NCBI GenBank assembly: GCA_937922435.1
Contig: CAKZVT010000003.1
Coordinates: 50,108-114,107, forward strand
DNA length: 64,000 nt
Origin: an uncultured Prevotella sp.
GTDB taxonomy: Bacteria > Bacteroidota > Bacteroidia > Bacteroidales > Bacteroidaceae
Direction of reading: 5' to 3'
Below are positions 45,434 to 53,144 of the stretch, in pieces. The notes beneath the pieces were generated by a model. The model had not been told where the DNA came from, ran no database searches, and was given only the letters and a program-made list of their open reading frames with translations. Position 1 is the stretch's first letter; every line of letters starts with the position of its first letter. Made by a program: the position numbers and the translations under genes.

Positions 45434-45609
45434 ACACCCACCCCAACCCTCCCAAAGGGAGGGAGCTTGGTATGCTTTGAAGCATTGGGAGAGTGGCATA
45501 TTAATACTAATTTTATCAGAAATATGAAGAGCATCAATAAAGGCGGCATGGACGAACACACCACAAAAGCATATCAAGCCCCCTCCCTTGGGGAGGGTTG
45601 GGGTGGGTG
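45434..45609. mobile_element. CCCTCCC-TIR MITE-like element B
   Basis: The inverted arms are 45434-45480 (CACCCACCCCAACCCTCCC...GCTTGGTATGCTTT) and 45566-45609 (AAAGCATATCAAGC...GGGGTGGGTG). The element fills the gap between the two AraC genes, and its right half is read as the N-terminus of AraC2. Confidence 0.75.
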
Positions 45610-46540
45610 TGAGGATGCTGGCGGTGGGTGTCAGGACAGCGATGGTGGGTGTCAGGACAGCAGTGTTGGGTGTGAGGACGTTTGTCAAACCGGTGTCTGC
45701 CAGTGCAACCGCGCCTTCCACGCCGAGACGCTGCACCCTCTTGTCAGCCTAATCGACATGTCGTCGCCCTGCGAGCGCGGCAAGATGAAGACCGACTGCT
45801 ACGCCGTGGTGTTCAGGCACGACGCCGGTGACGGCGCAAGATACGGCCGGCGGCCTTACGACTTCACCGACGGCACGCTGCTCTTCGTCACCCCCGACAA
45901 GGAAATCGACCTCGCGACGGCCGACGGCAAGATGCTCATCTTCCACCCGAGCCTCACCGAATGCACGCCGCTCGGCCTGCGGCTGAAGGAGTATTCGTTC
46001 TTCAAGTACCGCCAGGACGAGTCGCTCCACATATCGTGTTGCGAGATAAAGGTAATAAATAGATGCCTCGGCTGCATACAGGACGAGCTGTGCTGGGGTG
46101 TCGACGACTACAGCAAGGACATCATAAGCAACGCCATCGACCTGCTGCTGGGCTACTGCCGCCGCTTTTACAACCGCCAGTTCATCACCCGTCATGAGGC
46201 CAACGCCGCCGCAATAGCCACGCTCGACGGCGCCATCGACGGCTACCTGAAGTCGGGTAGGGCCGCTACCGACGGACTGCCCACGGCCTCGCGCCTGGCA
46301 CAGAGGCTCGACATGTCGGCCGAATACATGAACGACATGCTCAAGAGCGAGACCGGCAAGACCGCCGCCGAGTACTTGCAGCTGCGCCGTCTGCTCATGG
46401 CCAAGCAGCTGCTCATAGGCACCGACACGCCCGTAGGCCGCATAGCGGAGACGCTCGGCTTCTCTACCGCAGGCTGCTTCGCCGCCGTTTTCAGGAGGAC
46501 AACAGGCTGCACGCCCGAGGAATACAGGGGGAATGAATAA
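45524..46540 (+). CDS. AraC-family transcriptional regulator 2
   Basis: The protein has 338 residues. It aligns with regulator 1 from CNRAFHAETLHPLVSLID (regulator 1: YNRAMGLETRHPLVTVIN) to the C-terminal double helix-turn-helix (LDMSAEYMNDMLKSETGKTAAEYL; VGRIAETLGFSTAGCFAAVF). Its first 60 or so residues are not family sequence: they are read from a CCCTCCC-TIR element and a 21-nt tandem array (SLGEGWGGCEDAGGGCQDSD...). I use the ATG at 45524 (another is at 45551). The original start was probably replaced by the element. It may act together with, or compete with, regulator 1. Confidence 0.82.
   Translation: MKSINKGGMDEHTTKAYQAPSLGEGWGGCEDAGGGCQDSDGGCQDSSVGCEDVCQTGVCQCNRAFHAETLHPLVSLIDMSSPCERGKMKTDCYAVVFRHDAGDGARYGRRPYDFTDGTLLFVTPDKEIDLATADGKMLIFHPSLTECTPLGLRLKEYSFFKYRQDESLHISCCEIKVINRCLGCIQDELCWGVDDYSKDIISNAIDLLLGYCRRFYNRQFITRHEANAAAIATLDGAIDGYLKSGRAATDGLPTASRLAQRLDMSAEYMNDMLKSETGKTAAEYLQLRRLLMAKQLLIGTDTPVGRIAETLGFSTAGCFAAVFRRTTGCTPEEYRGNE
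45603..45676 (+). repeat. 21-nt coding tandem repeat (GGTGGGTGTCAGGACAGC)
   Basis: About 3.5 units of 21 nt extend from the outer end of element B inside the AraC2 frame. They encode GG(C)(E/Q)D(A/S) steps. The unit length keeps the frame when copy number changes. Similar minisatellite ends are at 43826, 47993 and 48184. Confidence 0.75.
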
Positions 46541-46634
46541 TTAAAAATGAACAATTAAAAATTAAAAAATGAACAATCAGTGCGACGGCGCAGCCTGATT
46601 TTTAATTTTTAATTGTTCATTTTTAATTTAAATT
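46541..46634. repeat. A/T inverted repeat before the esterase
   Basis: TTAAAAATGAACAATTAAAAATT-type DNA pairs with its complement across a CAGTGCGACGGCGCAGCCTG centre. It may serve as a terminator for AraC2. Confidence 0.65.
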
Positions 46635-46636
46635 CA

Positions 46637-46644
46637 TACCTTTG
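46637..46644 (+). promoter_or_regulatory. Esterase promoter -7 box
   Basis: TACCTTTG, an exact TAnnTTTG match, 27 nt upstream of the ATG at 46671. Confidence 0.65.
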
Positions 46645-46670
46645 TCCCTGCAAATCAAAACCTTAGACAA

Positions 46671-47978
46671 ATGAAACGACTACTTTTGAGCCTGCTGGCG
46701 GTGCTCGCCCTTTGCATAAACGCCGCCGCCGAGAACTATCCCTACCGCTCCGACTGCCTTTGGGTGACCGTGCCCGACCATGCCGACTGGCTATATGATA
46801 AAGGTGAAAAGGCAAAGGTGGAGGTGCAGCTGTACCGCTACGGCGTGCCCGTTGACACTGAAGTGAAGTATGAAATAGCCGACGACATGATGCCGTCAGA
46901 CCGCAAAGGAAGCGTCCGTCTGAAGCAAGGCCGCGCCCTAATAGACGTCGGCACGCGCACCACTCCCGGTTTCCGCGACCTCCGGCTGTCGGCCAACGTC
47001 GGCGGAAAGACGTACAAGCACCATATAAAGGTAGGCTTCTCCGTGGACGGAATACGGCCTTACGTCAAGGAACCGGCCGACTTCCTCGACTTCTGGAGCA
47101 AGAACACAGAGGCCATGCGTGCGTTTCCCTTGGCCTACACGAAGGAGAAAGCCGAGGAGTATTGCACCGACAAGGTGGACTGCTACCTGCTGAAGGTACA
47201 ACTGAACAAGCAGAAACAATCGGTCTACGCCTACCTCTTCTATCCCAAGAACGCGCAGAAAGGCTCGTGCCCGGTGGTGCTCTGCCCTCCCGGAGCAGGC
47301 ATAAAGACCATCAAGGAGCCGCTGCGCCACAAGTATTATGCCGAGAACGGCTGCATAAGGATGGAGATGGAAATACATGGAATAGACCCAAGGCTGCCGC
47401 AGGAGGCGTTCGACGACATCACCAGAGCGTTCAACGGACGCGAGAACGGCTACCTGTACAACGGCCTTGAAGACCGCGACCGCTACTACATGAAGCGCGT
47501 CTACCTCGCCCTTGTGCGCTGTCTCGACCTGCTGACGGCACTCCCCGAGTGGGACGGACGCAACCTGATAGTGCAGGGCGGAAGCCAGGGCGGCGCGCTG
47601 TCAATCGTCGCCGCCGCGCTTGACAGCCGCGTTACGCAGTGCATCGTGAACCATCCGGCACTCTCAGACATGGCCGCCTACGCCGCAGGACACACCGGCG
47701 GATACCCTCATTTCAACAAGGTTAAGGGAATGTTCACCGATGAGAACATGCGCACTATGGCGTATTACGACGTGGTGAACTTCGCCCGTCACGTCAAGGC
47801 CGACACCTACATGACGTGGGGTTACAACGACGATACCTGCCCTCCGACCACCTCCTACGCCGTATGGAACACCCTGACGTGCCCCAAGGAGGCGCTCCTG
47901 ACACCTATAAACGAGCACTGGACGTCGGATGAAACGGAGTACCGGCAGATGGAGTGGATGATGAAGAGGCTGAAATAA
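46671..47978 (+). CDS. Secreted acetyl-xylan-esterase-like (AXE1) hydrolase
   Basis: The protein has 435 residues with a signal peptide (cleavage near NAAAENYP), an N-terminal beta-rich domain (about 25-125) and an alpha/beta-hydrolase of the AXE1/cephalosporin-C deacetylase type. The nucleophile Ser is in QGGSQGGALS, the acid is probably Asp in WGYNDDTCPPTTSY, and the His is in NEHWTS. Such enzymes remove acetyl groups from xylan or other hemicelluloses in the periplasm or outside. It follows two AraC regulators and has its own promoter. The real acyl substrate is unknown. Confidence 0.87.
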   Translation: MKRLLLSLLAVLALCINAAAENYPYRSDCLWVTVPDHADWLYDKGEKAKVEVQLYRYGVPVDTEVKYEIADDMMPSDRKGSVRLKQGRALIDVGTRTTPGFRDLRLSANVGGKTYKHHIKVGFSVDGIRPYVKEPADFLDFWSKNTEAMRAFPLAYTKEKAEEYCTDKVDCYLLKVQLNKQKQSVYAYLFYPKNAQKGSCPVVLCPPGAGIKTIKEPLRHKYYAENGCIRMEMEIHGIDPRLPQEAFDDITRAFNGRENGYLYNGLEDRDRYYMKRVYLALVRCLDLLTALPEWDGRNLIVQGGSQGGALSIVAAALDSRVTQCIVNHPALSDMAAYAAGHTGGYPHFNKVKGMFTDENMRTMAYYDVVNFARHVKADTYMTWGYNDDTCPPTTSYAVWNTLTCPKEALLTPINEHWTSDETEYRQMEWMMKRLK

Positions 47979-47990
47979 GAAAGGAACAAA

Positions 47991-48229
47991 CCAACAGCCT
48001 GCACCTTAACACTCAACAGCCAGCACCCTAACACCCACCCCAACCCTCCCCAAGGGAGGGAGCTTGGTATGCTTTGTTAATGAAAAAGTCCAATAAAGCA
48101 AATGGCTTTATTGGACTTTTTATTATATCATCACCCTCAAAAGCTATTCAAGCTCCCTCCCTTGGGGAGGGTTGGGGTGGGTGTTAGGGTGCTGGCTGTT
48201 GGGTGTTAGGGTTCTGGCTGTTGGGTGTA
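47991..48229. mobile_element. CCCTCCC-TIR MITE-like element C
   Basis: The whole gap between the convergent esterase and cupin genes is one 240-bp palindrome-like element. The arms 47991-48076 and 48140-48229 include CACCCTAACACCCACCCC minisatellite ends. The centre is a perfect 17-bp terminator stem. Confidence 0.75.
48083..48121. terminator. Bidirectional terminator in element C
   Basis: AAAAAGTCCAATAAAGC pairs perfectly with GCTTTATTGGACTTTTT around AAATG. A-run and T-run on the two sides suit termination from both convergent genes. Confidence 0.88.
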
Positions 48230-48233
48230 TAAC

Positions 48234-49343
48234 TTATAGCCTGTCATACTCTTCGTCCGTCACAGGCTCCAACCACTCGTTCCGTGCGCCGTCACCGGCC
48301 ACGGTGAACGTGACGTGCTGGAACCAGCTGTCGCGCGTAGCGCCGTGCCAGTGCTTCACGCCTTCGGGTATTTCGACCACGTCGCCGGGCTTCAACGGCC
48401 GTGCCTGCTTGCCCCACTCCTGATACCAGCCGGTGCCGCCGACGCAGATGAGCACCTGGATGCCATTGTGGTGTATGTGCCAGTTGTTGCGGCAGCGAGG
48501 CTCGAAGGTGACGTTAGAGACGGGAATTTTGCCCGTAGAGAGCGGCGCGAGGTAGCTCTCGCCGATGAAATACTTGGCGTAAGCCGTGTTGGGCTGGCCT
48601 TTGGGGAACATCGGCTTGCTGACGGGACGGCCCTCGGTAAACTCCTCTCCGTACACTTCGGCTATTGCCTTGCGTGCGCGCCAAGCCTCTACCTCGCCCA
48701 CGCGCTCGGCCAGCACCGCCGGGATAGAGCGTATTTCAGCGTCTGAAAGACCCATGTTGCGCGCTCCGCTGACGTGCGATTTAAGCTGCGAGCCGCACCC
48801 TTCGAGCGCAGCGAGAGCGCTCACGGTGACAAGTTCGCGCTGGGCGAAGGTCAGGTTGTCGCGGGCGAAGATGTCGCCGAAGAGGTGTGCCTTCAGGTAA
48901 TAGTCCGTAGCAGGGGCGAAGGCGTAGTTGAACGGACGGCCCGAGAGGCGTGTCTGTACCTCCGTGCCCTGCTTCAGGGCGTCGTAATCCTCGGCCACGG
49001 GACTGGCATCCTTGCCCTCTTCGTCCTTTATTCCCTTCTTGCCGCGCTCTTCGAGCACGCCCTGCAATGCGCCGAGGGCGTTAAGGCTGCGCGGAAAACC
49101 CGTGTAGGCATAGAGTTGCGAAAGGGCTTCCTTGATTTGGTTGACGGTGAGTCCGGCATCGAGACCGGCGTTGATTGCCGCCTTGAGGCCGTCGATGTCG
49201 CCTTTGGCTTCAAGGCTTGAAATGGCAACGATGCACTGTTGCCGCTCGTTAAGTACGTTTTCCATATTCTGTTGAGCTTTTACGGGGTTGCAGGCTAGCA
49301 CTGCCAGCGCGGCCGCAACCAATGTTTTACATACTGGTTTCAT
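48234..49343 (-). CDS. Secreted carboxymuconolactone decarboxylase/cupin protein
   Basis: The protein has 369 residues with a signal peptide (MKPVCKTLVAAALAVLACNP; the Cys could be lipidated). Two carboxymuconolactone-decarboxylase-like helical segments follow (about 50-115, LTVNQIKEALSQLYAYTGFPRSL; about 150-245, with the ALAALEGCGSQLKSHVSGA region where CMD proteins carry reactive Cys/His). A C-terminal cupin (about 270-360) has metal-type histidines in NNWHIHHNG and GVKHWHGAT. CMD-cupin fusions are common in Bacteroides and of unknown substrate; a peroxidase or decarboxylase role is possible. The -7 box at 49368-49375 rules out the longer frame. Confidence 0.85.
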   Translation of the reverse strand: MKPVCKTLVAAALAVLACNPVKAQQNMENVLNERQQCIVAISSLEAKGDIDGLKAAINAGLDAGLTVNQIKEALSQLYAYTGFPRSLNALGALQGVLEERGKKGIKDEEGKDASPVAEDYDALKQGTEVQTRLSGRPFNYAFAPATDYYLKAHLFGDIFARDNLTFAQRELVTVSALAALEGCGSQLKSHVSGARNMGLSDAEIRSIPAVLAERVGEVEAWRARKAIAEVYGEEFTEGRPVSKPMFPKGQPNTAYAKYFIGESYLAPLSTGKIPVSNVTFEPRCRNNWHIHHNGIQVLICVGGTGWYQEWGKQARPLKPGDVVEIPEGVKHWHGATRDSWFQHVTFTVAGDGARNEWLEPVTDEEYDRL

Positions 49344-49367
49344 GCTTCGAGGTATTTGTCTACGGTG

Positions 49368-49375
49368 CAAAAGTA
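49368..49375 (-). promoter_or_regulatory. CMD-cupin promoter -7 box
   Basis: TACTTTTG on the minus strand, matching TAnnTTTG, 25 nt upstream of the chosen ATG. Confidence 0.6.
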
Positions 49376-49464
49376 TGAAGAAAAACCGTATGTGGCATTA
49401 CCAGTTTTACTGATTGATGTAACGATTTCACTCCTGTTTCGGGGCTGTCCGCGGCCGGCGTGTA

Positions 49465-49527
49465 AGTGCCTGACAGTCAGCGGCTACGCAAAAGGCCGTC
49501 TTTTAGCTTCTAAAAGACGGCCTTTTG
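49465..49527. repeat. AAAGGCCGTCTTTT-family hairpin cluster 10 (reversed)
   Basis: A hairpin of 16-bp arms around CTT follows the inverted tail (GTAAGTGCCTGACAGTCAGCGGCTACGC), the reverse complement of the tail at cluster 9. It shows that tail and hairpin move as one unit. Confidence 0.88.
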
Positions 49528-49693
49528 AAATGAGAATGGATAATTGATAATTGACAATTATGATTAGCTTTGTCGGCAAACAGCCTTGAAAGTAGGCATT
49601 ATCTTTAATTTTTCATTTTTCATTTTTAATTTTTAATTCAACAAGCCACCCACCCCAACCCTCCCGAAGGGAGGGAGCTTAATTACCGTTGCT
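49513..49693. repeat. Long inverted repeat, right copy
   Basis: Near-identical reverse complement of 44052-44225. See that entry. Confidence 0.85.
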
Positions 49694-49832
49694 GCATGTG
49701 TGGCTTATCGGGCTAATCCGGCTTATCGGGCTAATCATGATTATAGGCCCAATAAGCCTTATAAGCCCAATGCGCCAAGGCTGCCTGCAAAGCATACTAA
49801 GCCCCCTCCCTTAGGGAGGGTTGGGGTGGGTG
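49647..49832. mobile_element. CCCTCCC-TIR MITE-like element D
   Basis: The arms 49647-49682 and 49791-49832 are inverted complements. The interior holds GGCTTATCGGGCTAATCC / GGCCCAATAAGCC modules, as in elements A and F. Confidence 0.72.
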
Positions 49833-49844
49833 TTTGGTTTGTTT

Positions 49845-50492
49845 TTACAGAAAATACTCCTTCAGTTGTGCGGCTGTGGCGGCGAGAGCCTGCGGGTCGC
49901 CGTTGCCGTAACGCTGCCATATGTCGCGGCAGGCGGCGTAGAGGGGGCTGTCCGTAGGCGTGGCGCGCTTCAGGTAAGGGTCGCAGACCTGGAAGCAGTC
50001 GAGTATTCCCACTATGTCGGCGGCCTTCAGTCGCAGCAGCCGTGCCGCTTCGGCCACCTCGGGCGTCTCCTTCACCATCGTGGCAGGCGTGAGTCGGAAG
50101 TACAGGTCGAGCACTATGATGAGCGTTATGGGCAGTATGGAAGGGTGGGAGGCTATCGGGCGGAAGTCCTTTTCAAACGTCTCGTTCACCTCCACGCCGT
50201 CGTAGAACACGCCGCTGCTGCCCAGTCCGCTCATGCGCCGCAGCGTCTTGATGTCGCGCGAGAGGCGTTTCGGGTTGCCGGCGTAGCGCTCCTTCAGGCG
50301 CATGAGGCTCGGCGTGTCGGGCCTGCGCAGTCGGAACATCTGCGCGTATAGCACTTGCGGCAGTATGTGCAGCCCGAGTGCAAGCTCCACCATGCCGCGC
50401 GAGAACACGGGCTTTACGCCCTCCGGCCGCCTGAAATACAGCTTGAGCAGCGGCAGCCAGCATTCGTCTGTCCATAATGGGTGTGTCGTCAT
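49845..50492 (-). CDS. Unrecognised 215-residue protein
   Basis: I do not recognise this family. The predicted product is soluble and mostly helical, with many Arg and Leu residues and no signal peptide. The segment HPSILPITLIIVLDLYFRLTP is hydrophobic but short. It looks like a real gene: good codon use, ATG start and no competing frame. It may be co-transcribed with the 133-residue protein gene upstream (100-bp gap holding a GTAAAAAG array). Confidence 0.65.
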   Translation of the reverse strand: MTTHPLWTDECWLPLLKLYFRRPEGVKPVFSRGMVELALGLHILPQVLYAQMFRLRRPDTPSLMRLKERYAGNPKRLSRDIKTLRRMSGLGSSGVFYDGVEVNETFEKDFRPIASHPSILPITLIIVLDLYFRLTPATMVKETPEVAEAARLLRLKAADIVGILDCFQVCDPYLKRATPTDSPLYAACRDIWQRYGNGDPQALAATAAQLKEYFL

Positions 50493-50496
50493 GTGG

Positions 50497-50617
50497 GTAA
50501 AAGGTTATTGAAAGGTAAAAAAGTAAAAAGGTAAAACGGTAAAAAACGTGACTGCTTGGTGCTGTATCATGTTTGTTTGTTGTTTTACCTTTTTACTGTT
50601 TTACCTTTTTACCGTTA
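50497..50617. repeat. GTAAAAAG arrays in inverted orientation
   Basis: GTAAAAAAGTAAAAAGGTAAAAC (50516-50543) and GTTTTACCTTTTTACTG (50581-50617) face each other around a short unique centre, forming an A/T-rich inverted repeat. The right arm overlaps the 3' end of the next gene. Confidence 0.7.
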
Positions 50618-50994
50618 TATGTTTTTATTTCATTCATCTTCTTCAGCCTCTCCGGCGAGTACGTGCGGCTGTGCCGGTCAACGAAGTCGAACAGCATGAA
50701 GGCTCTGTCAAGCACCTCCGTGCGCACTGGTTCGCCCAGCGTGTCGGCCTCGGCGTAGTACAGTTCGGCCAGCATCGATATGCGTTCCAAGCGTTCTTCC
50801 TCGGGGTAACGCTCGAACCACTGCATCACGTCGTCCAGCGGCGCGGTGTGGAAAAAGGCGTAGTCGCCCATGTATTGCGTGAACAGGCGGCGCACTTCCT
50901 CCTGTCTTTCGCCCGCCTCTTTCTTCTCTATGAGCCGCTGTAAGGCGGCCATGAACTCGCGGATAAGCCGCTGTATGTAGTCTCGTTGAAGCAT
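50593..50994 (-). CDS. Unrecognised 133-residue protein
   Basis: A small charged helical protein of no family known to me. It opens with an amphipathic region (MLQRDYIQRLIREFMAALQRL) and a QEEVRRLFTQYMGDYAFFH core, and has no signal peptide. Its last residues (YNGKKVKQ) are read from the GTAAAAAG array, so the present stop may have been moved by the repeat. A two-gene unit with the 215-residue protein is likely. Confidence 0.6.
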   Translation of the reverse strand: MLQRDYIQRLIREFMAALQRLIEKKEAGERQEEVRRLFTQYMGDYAFFHTAPLDDVMQWFERYPEEERLERISMLAELYYAEADTLGEPVRTEVLDRAFMLFDFVDRHSRTYSPERLKKMNEIKTYNGKKVKQ

Positions 50995-51023
50995 AATGTG
51001 AAACCCTGTAACGGCAAAGAGGA

Positions 51024-51163
51024 AGCCCCCTCCCGGCCTCCCCGAGGGGAGGGGGTTGTAATTACCTTTGCAGGTTGTTGTTAATTGTTAATTTTTTAAT
51101 TGTTAATCTATATCATAATGGCGTCTGCCTCTCCTCCCCTCGGGGAGGTTGGGAGGGGGCTTC
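51024..51163. mobile_element. CCCTCCC-TIR MITE-like element E
   Basis: The arms 51024-51058 (AGCCCCCTCCCGGCCTCCCCGAGGGG) and 51131-51163 are inverted complements of the GGCCTCCCCGAGGGG subtype. The right arm overlaps the helicase 3' end and codes for its last residues. Confidence 0.72.
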
Positions 51164-53144
51164 TCGTTGGTTGTGAGGGGCTTTCTCCATTCGTATATTC
51201 CCACAATTTCCTGTAAAACGGATGGCGCGTCATGGTCTGCACGTCGCCGAGTATTATGAGTTTCATGCGTGCCCGGGTTATTGCCACGTTCATTCGGCGC
51301 AGGTCTGAGAGGAAGCCTATTTGTCCGTCGGCGTTCGCCCGGACAAGGGAGATTACGATGATGTCGCGCTCCTGTCCCTGGAAACCGTCCACCGTGTTGA
51401 CCGATATGAGGCTGCGGAAGGGCTTAAAGAACTCCTTTTTGCGGATGAGCCGCCGCAACAGCTGCACCTGGGCGCGGTAAGGCGATATGATGCCTACGTC
51501 GATGCGCTCGTCGAGAATGCGCTGTTTGCCTATTTTGGCGAAGTATTTTTCGAGCGTGTCGAGCGTCAGGTCGGCCTCGGCACGGTTGATGCGGCCGAAG
51601 CTCTCGCCTACAAACTCCTCCTTGCCCTCCACCTCCGCCGTGTCGAGCCACGTCATCGGGTCGTCCAGGTCGAGTATTCCGCGGTACTTGATTTGCGGCG
51701 CGGCCTCGACCATTCCGCCGTAGAACCAGTCGCTCGAGAAGCGCATTATGTGCTCGTTCATGCGGTACTGCGTTTTCAGCAGCGTCACAACTTCGGGCTT
51801 TTGGTGCACGATGCGCTCCATGAGCGTGACGCCCAGTCCGCCGTGCAACGCCGCAATGCTCTTCACCGTGGGCGGCAGCTGGCAGTGGTCGCCGGCCAGT
51901 ATTACCCTCGAAGCCTTGCGTATGGCGAGCCAGCAGGCAGCTTCGAGAGCCTGGGCGGCCTCGTCTATGAAGAGCGTTCCGAACTTCTGTCCCATCAGCA
52001 GGCGGCTCGCGCTGCCCGTAAGGGTCGAGGCTATGACGCGCGCCTCGCCGAAGAGCTGGGCGTTTATGCGTATTTCAAGCTCCGTGGCACGGCTTTTCAG
52101 GCGTTCGAGCTTCTGGTGGTAGCCGTCGTCGCGCCGCCTTTTGCGGCCTTGGCGCAGCTTGCGTATGGCCTCGCGGATGCTCCACAGCTGCGGATAGTCG
52201 GGATGGTCGGCGAAGCGTCGTTCGTAAGTGAACGACAGCATCTTGTCGTTCACCTTGACGGGGTTGCCTATGCGCAGCACGTTCACGCCCCGGTCAACGA
52301 GCCGTTCGCTAATCCAGTCGACGGCCATGTTGCTCTGCGCGCATACCAATACCTGGTTTTCGCGGCGCAGGGTCTCGTAGATGGCCTCTACGAGGGTCGT
52401 CGTCTTGCCCGTGCCCGGCGGCCCGTGTACTATGGCAACGTCCTTGGCGCGCAGCACGTTGTTCACCGCCTGCTCCTGCGCAGGGTTGAGCCAGGGGAAG
52501 CGTATTGGGTCGAACGAGAACGTCTCGGCCTTCTGCCGCGATGCGAAGAGGTCGCGCAGGTAGGCCAGCCGGTTGCCCTTCGCGCTGATGACGCGGTCTA
52601 ATGCCTCGAACATCAGCCGGTATGTGGTCTCGTCGAAGAACAGCTGTACGCCCACGTTCTCCGCCGTCTGTAGCCTTGTAAGCGGCGCGTTGTCGGGCAC
52701 TACGACGACCATGCGGTCGCCGTCGACGTAGCTCACGGTGCCGGTGAAGAGGAAGTTAGCCCCTCCCTGCTTCTCGGAAGCCCCCTCCCGGCCTCCCCGA
52801 GGGGATGAGTTTGGCTTGCCTTGCCTGTCAGTCCCCTCCCCTCGGGGAGGTCGGGAGGGGGCTGGTTTCTGTTCAAAGAACACCACGGGACGGCCGAACT
52901 CGAAGTTGTGTTCAATCTCCTTGTCCTGCGTGCGCATCACCTCTACGGCCAGCTGGTTGAGCGAGTTGTAGTAGCTGCGCCCCACGCTTATGGGCATCCA
53001 CGCGTCGCCGCGCTTCACCTTGCGCTGCAATCCCATGGCTTCGGTCTGGCGGCGGAACTCCTCCTTCTCGCAGGCGTACTCCATTTCGAGCAGCAACCGC
53101 AGCTGCCGCAGGTACTGTATGGGTGATGATGAATAGTTGTCCAC
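51108..53144 (-). CDS. DNA2/IGHMBP2-like superfamily 1 helicase
   Basis: The product has about 678 residues: an N-terminal OB/stalk part, Walker A VHGPPGTGKTTTLVEA (about 270), DEAA-type Walker B FIDEAAQALEAACW, and the SF1 motifs QYRMNEHIMRF, SVNTVDGFQGQERDIIVISLVRAN and NVAITRARMKLI. These are UPF1/DNA2-like ATP-dependent nucleic-acid helicases; the cell role in Bacteroidetes is unknown. I propose GTG at 53144 (VDNYSSSPIQYLRQLRLLLEME) because the -7 box TATCTTTG is at 53150-53157; an ATG at 53084 is possible, and the frame to 53252 is repeat DNA. About 35 residues near position 120 (PAPSRPPRGEG...GGREGASE) and the C-terminal tail are translated CCTCCCCGAGGGG repeats. Confidence 0.87.
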   Translation of the reverse strand: MDNYSSSPIQYLRQLRLLLEMEYACEKEEFRRQTEAMGLQRKVKRGDAWMPISVGRSYYNSLNQLAVEVMRTQDKEIEHNFEFGRPVVFFEQKPAPSRPPRGEGTDRQGKPNSSPRGGREGASEKQGGANFLFTGTVSYVDGDRMVVVVPDNAPLTRLQTAENVGVQLFFDETTYRLMFEALDRVISAKGNRLAYLRDLFASRQKAETFSFDPIRFPWLNPAQEQAVNNVLRAKDVAIVHGPPGTGKTTTLVEAIYETLRRENQVLVCAQSNMAVDWISERLVDRGVNVLRIGNPVKVNDKMLSFTYERRFADHPDYPQLWSIREAIRKLRQGRKRRRDDGYHQKLERLKSRATELEIRINAQLFGEARVIASTLTGSASRLLMGQKFGTLFIDEAAQALEAACWLAIRKASRVILAGDHCQLPPTVKSIAALHGGLGVTLMERIVHQKPEVVTLLKTQYRMNEHIMRFSSDWFYGGMVEAAPQIKYRGILDLDDPMTWLDTAEVEGKEEFVGESFGRINRAEADLTLDTLEKYFAKIGKQRILDERIDVGIISPYRAQVQLLRRLIRKKEFFKPFRSLISVNTVDGFQGQERDIIVISLVRANADGQIGFLSDLRRMNVAITRARMKLIILGDVQTMTRHPFYRKLWEYTNGESPSQPTRSPLPTSPRGGEADAIMI
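52779..52863. mobile_element. CCCTCCC-TIR element inside the helicase gene
   Basis: The arms AGCCCCCTCCCGGCCTCCCCGAGGGG (52779-52804, written in two parts by the G/C runs) and 52838-52863 are inverted complements with one mismatch around a 33-nt centre. The frame of the helicase continues through it without a stop, so it codes for a proline/arginine/glycine-rich linker. A further partial copy is at 52757-52770. Confidence 0.85.

Larger units (their letters stand above)
49344..49844. other. 500-bp repeat island between cupin and hypothetical gene
   Basis: No gene is visible. It carries the cupin promoter, AAAGGCCGTCTTTT cluster 10 (49465-49527), the right copy of the long inverted repeat (49513-49693) and a CCCTCCC-TIR element (49647-49832). 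Confidence 0.8.

Noticed and set aside
45185..45523. AraC2 extended upstream to 45185
   Set aside because: That part overlaps the end of AraC1 in another frame and has no family similarity.
48175..48232. Telomere-like GTTAGGGT units
   Set aside because: Only two to three 22-nt units at the end of a MITE-like element; a minisatellite, not a replicon end.
51321..52601. 426-codon frame opposite the helicase
   Set aside because: An antisense shadow; the helicase motifs on the minus strand are decisive.
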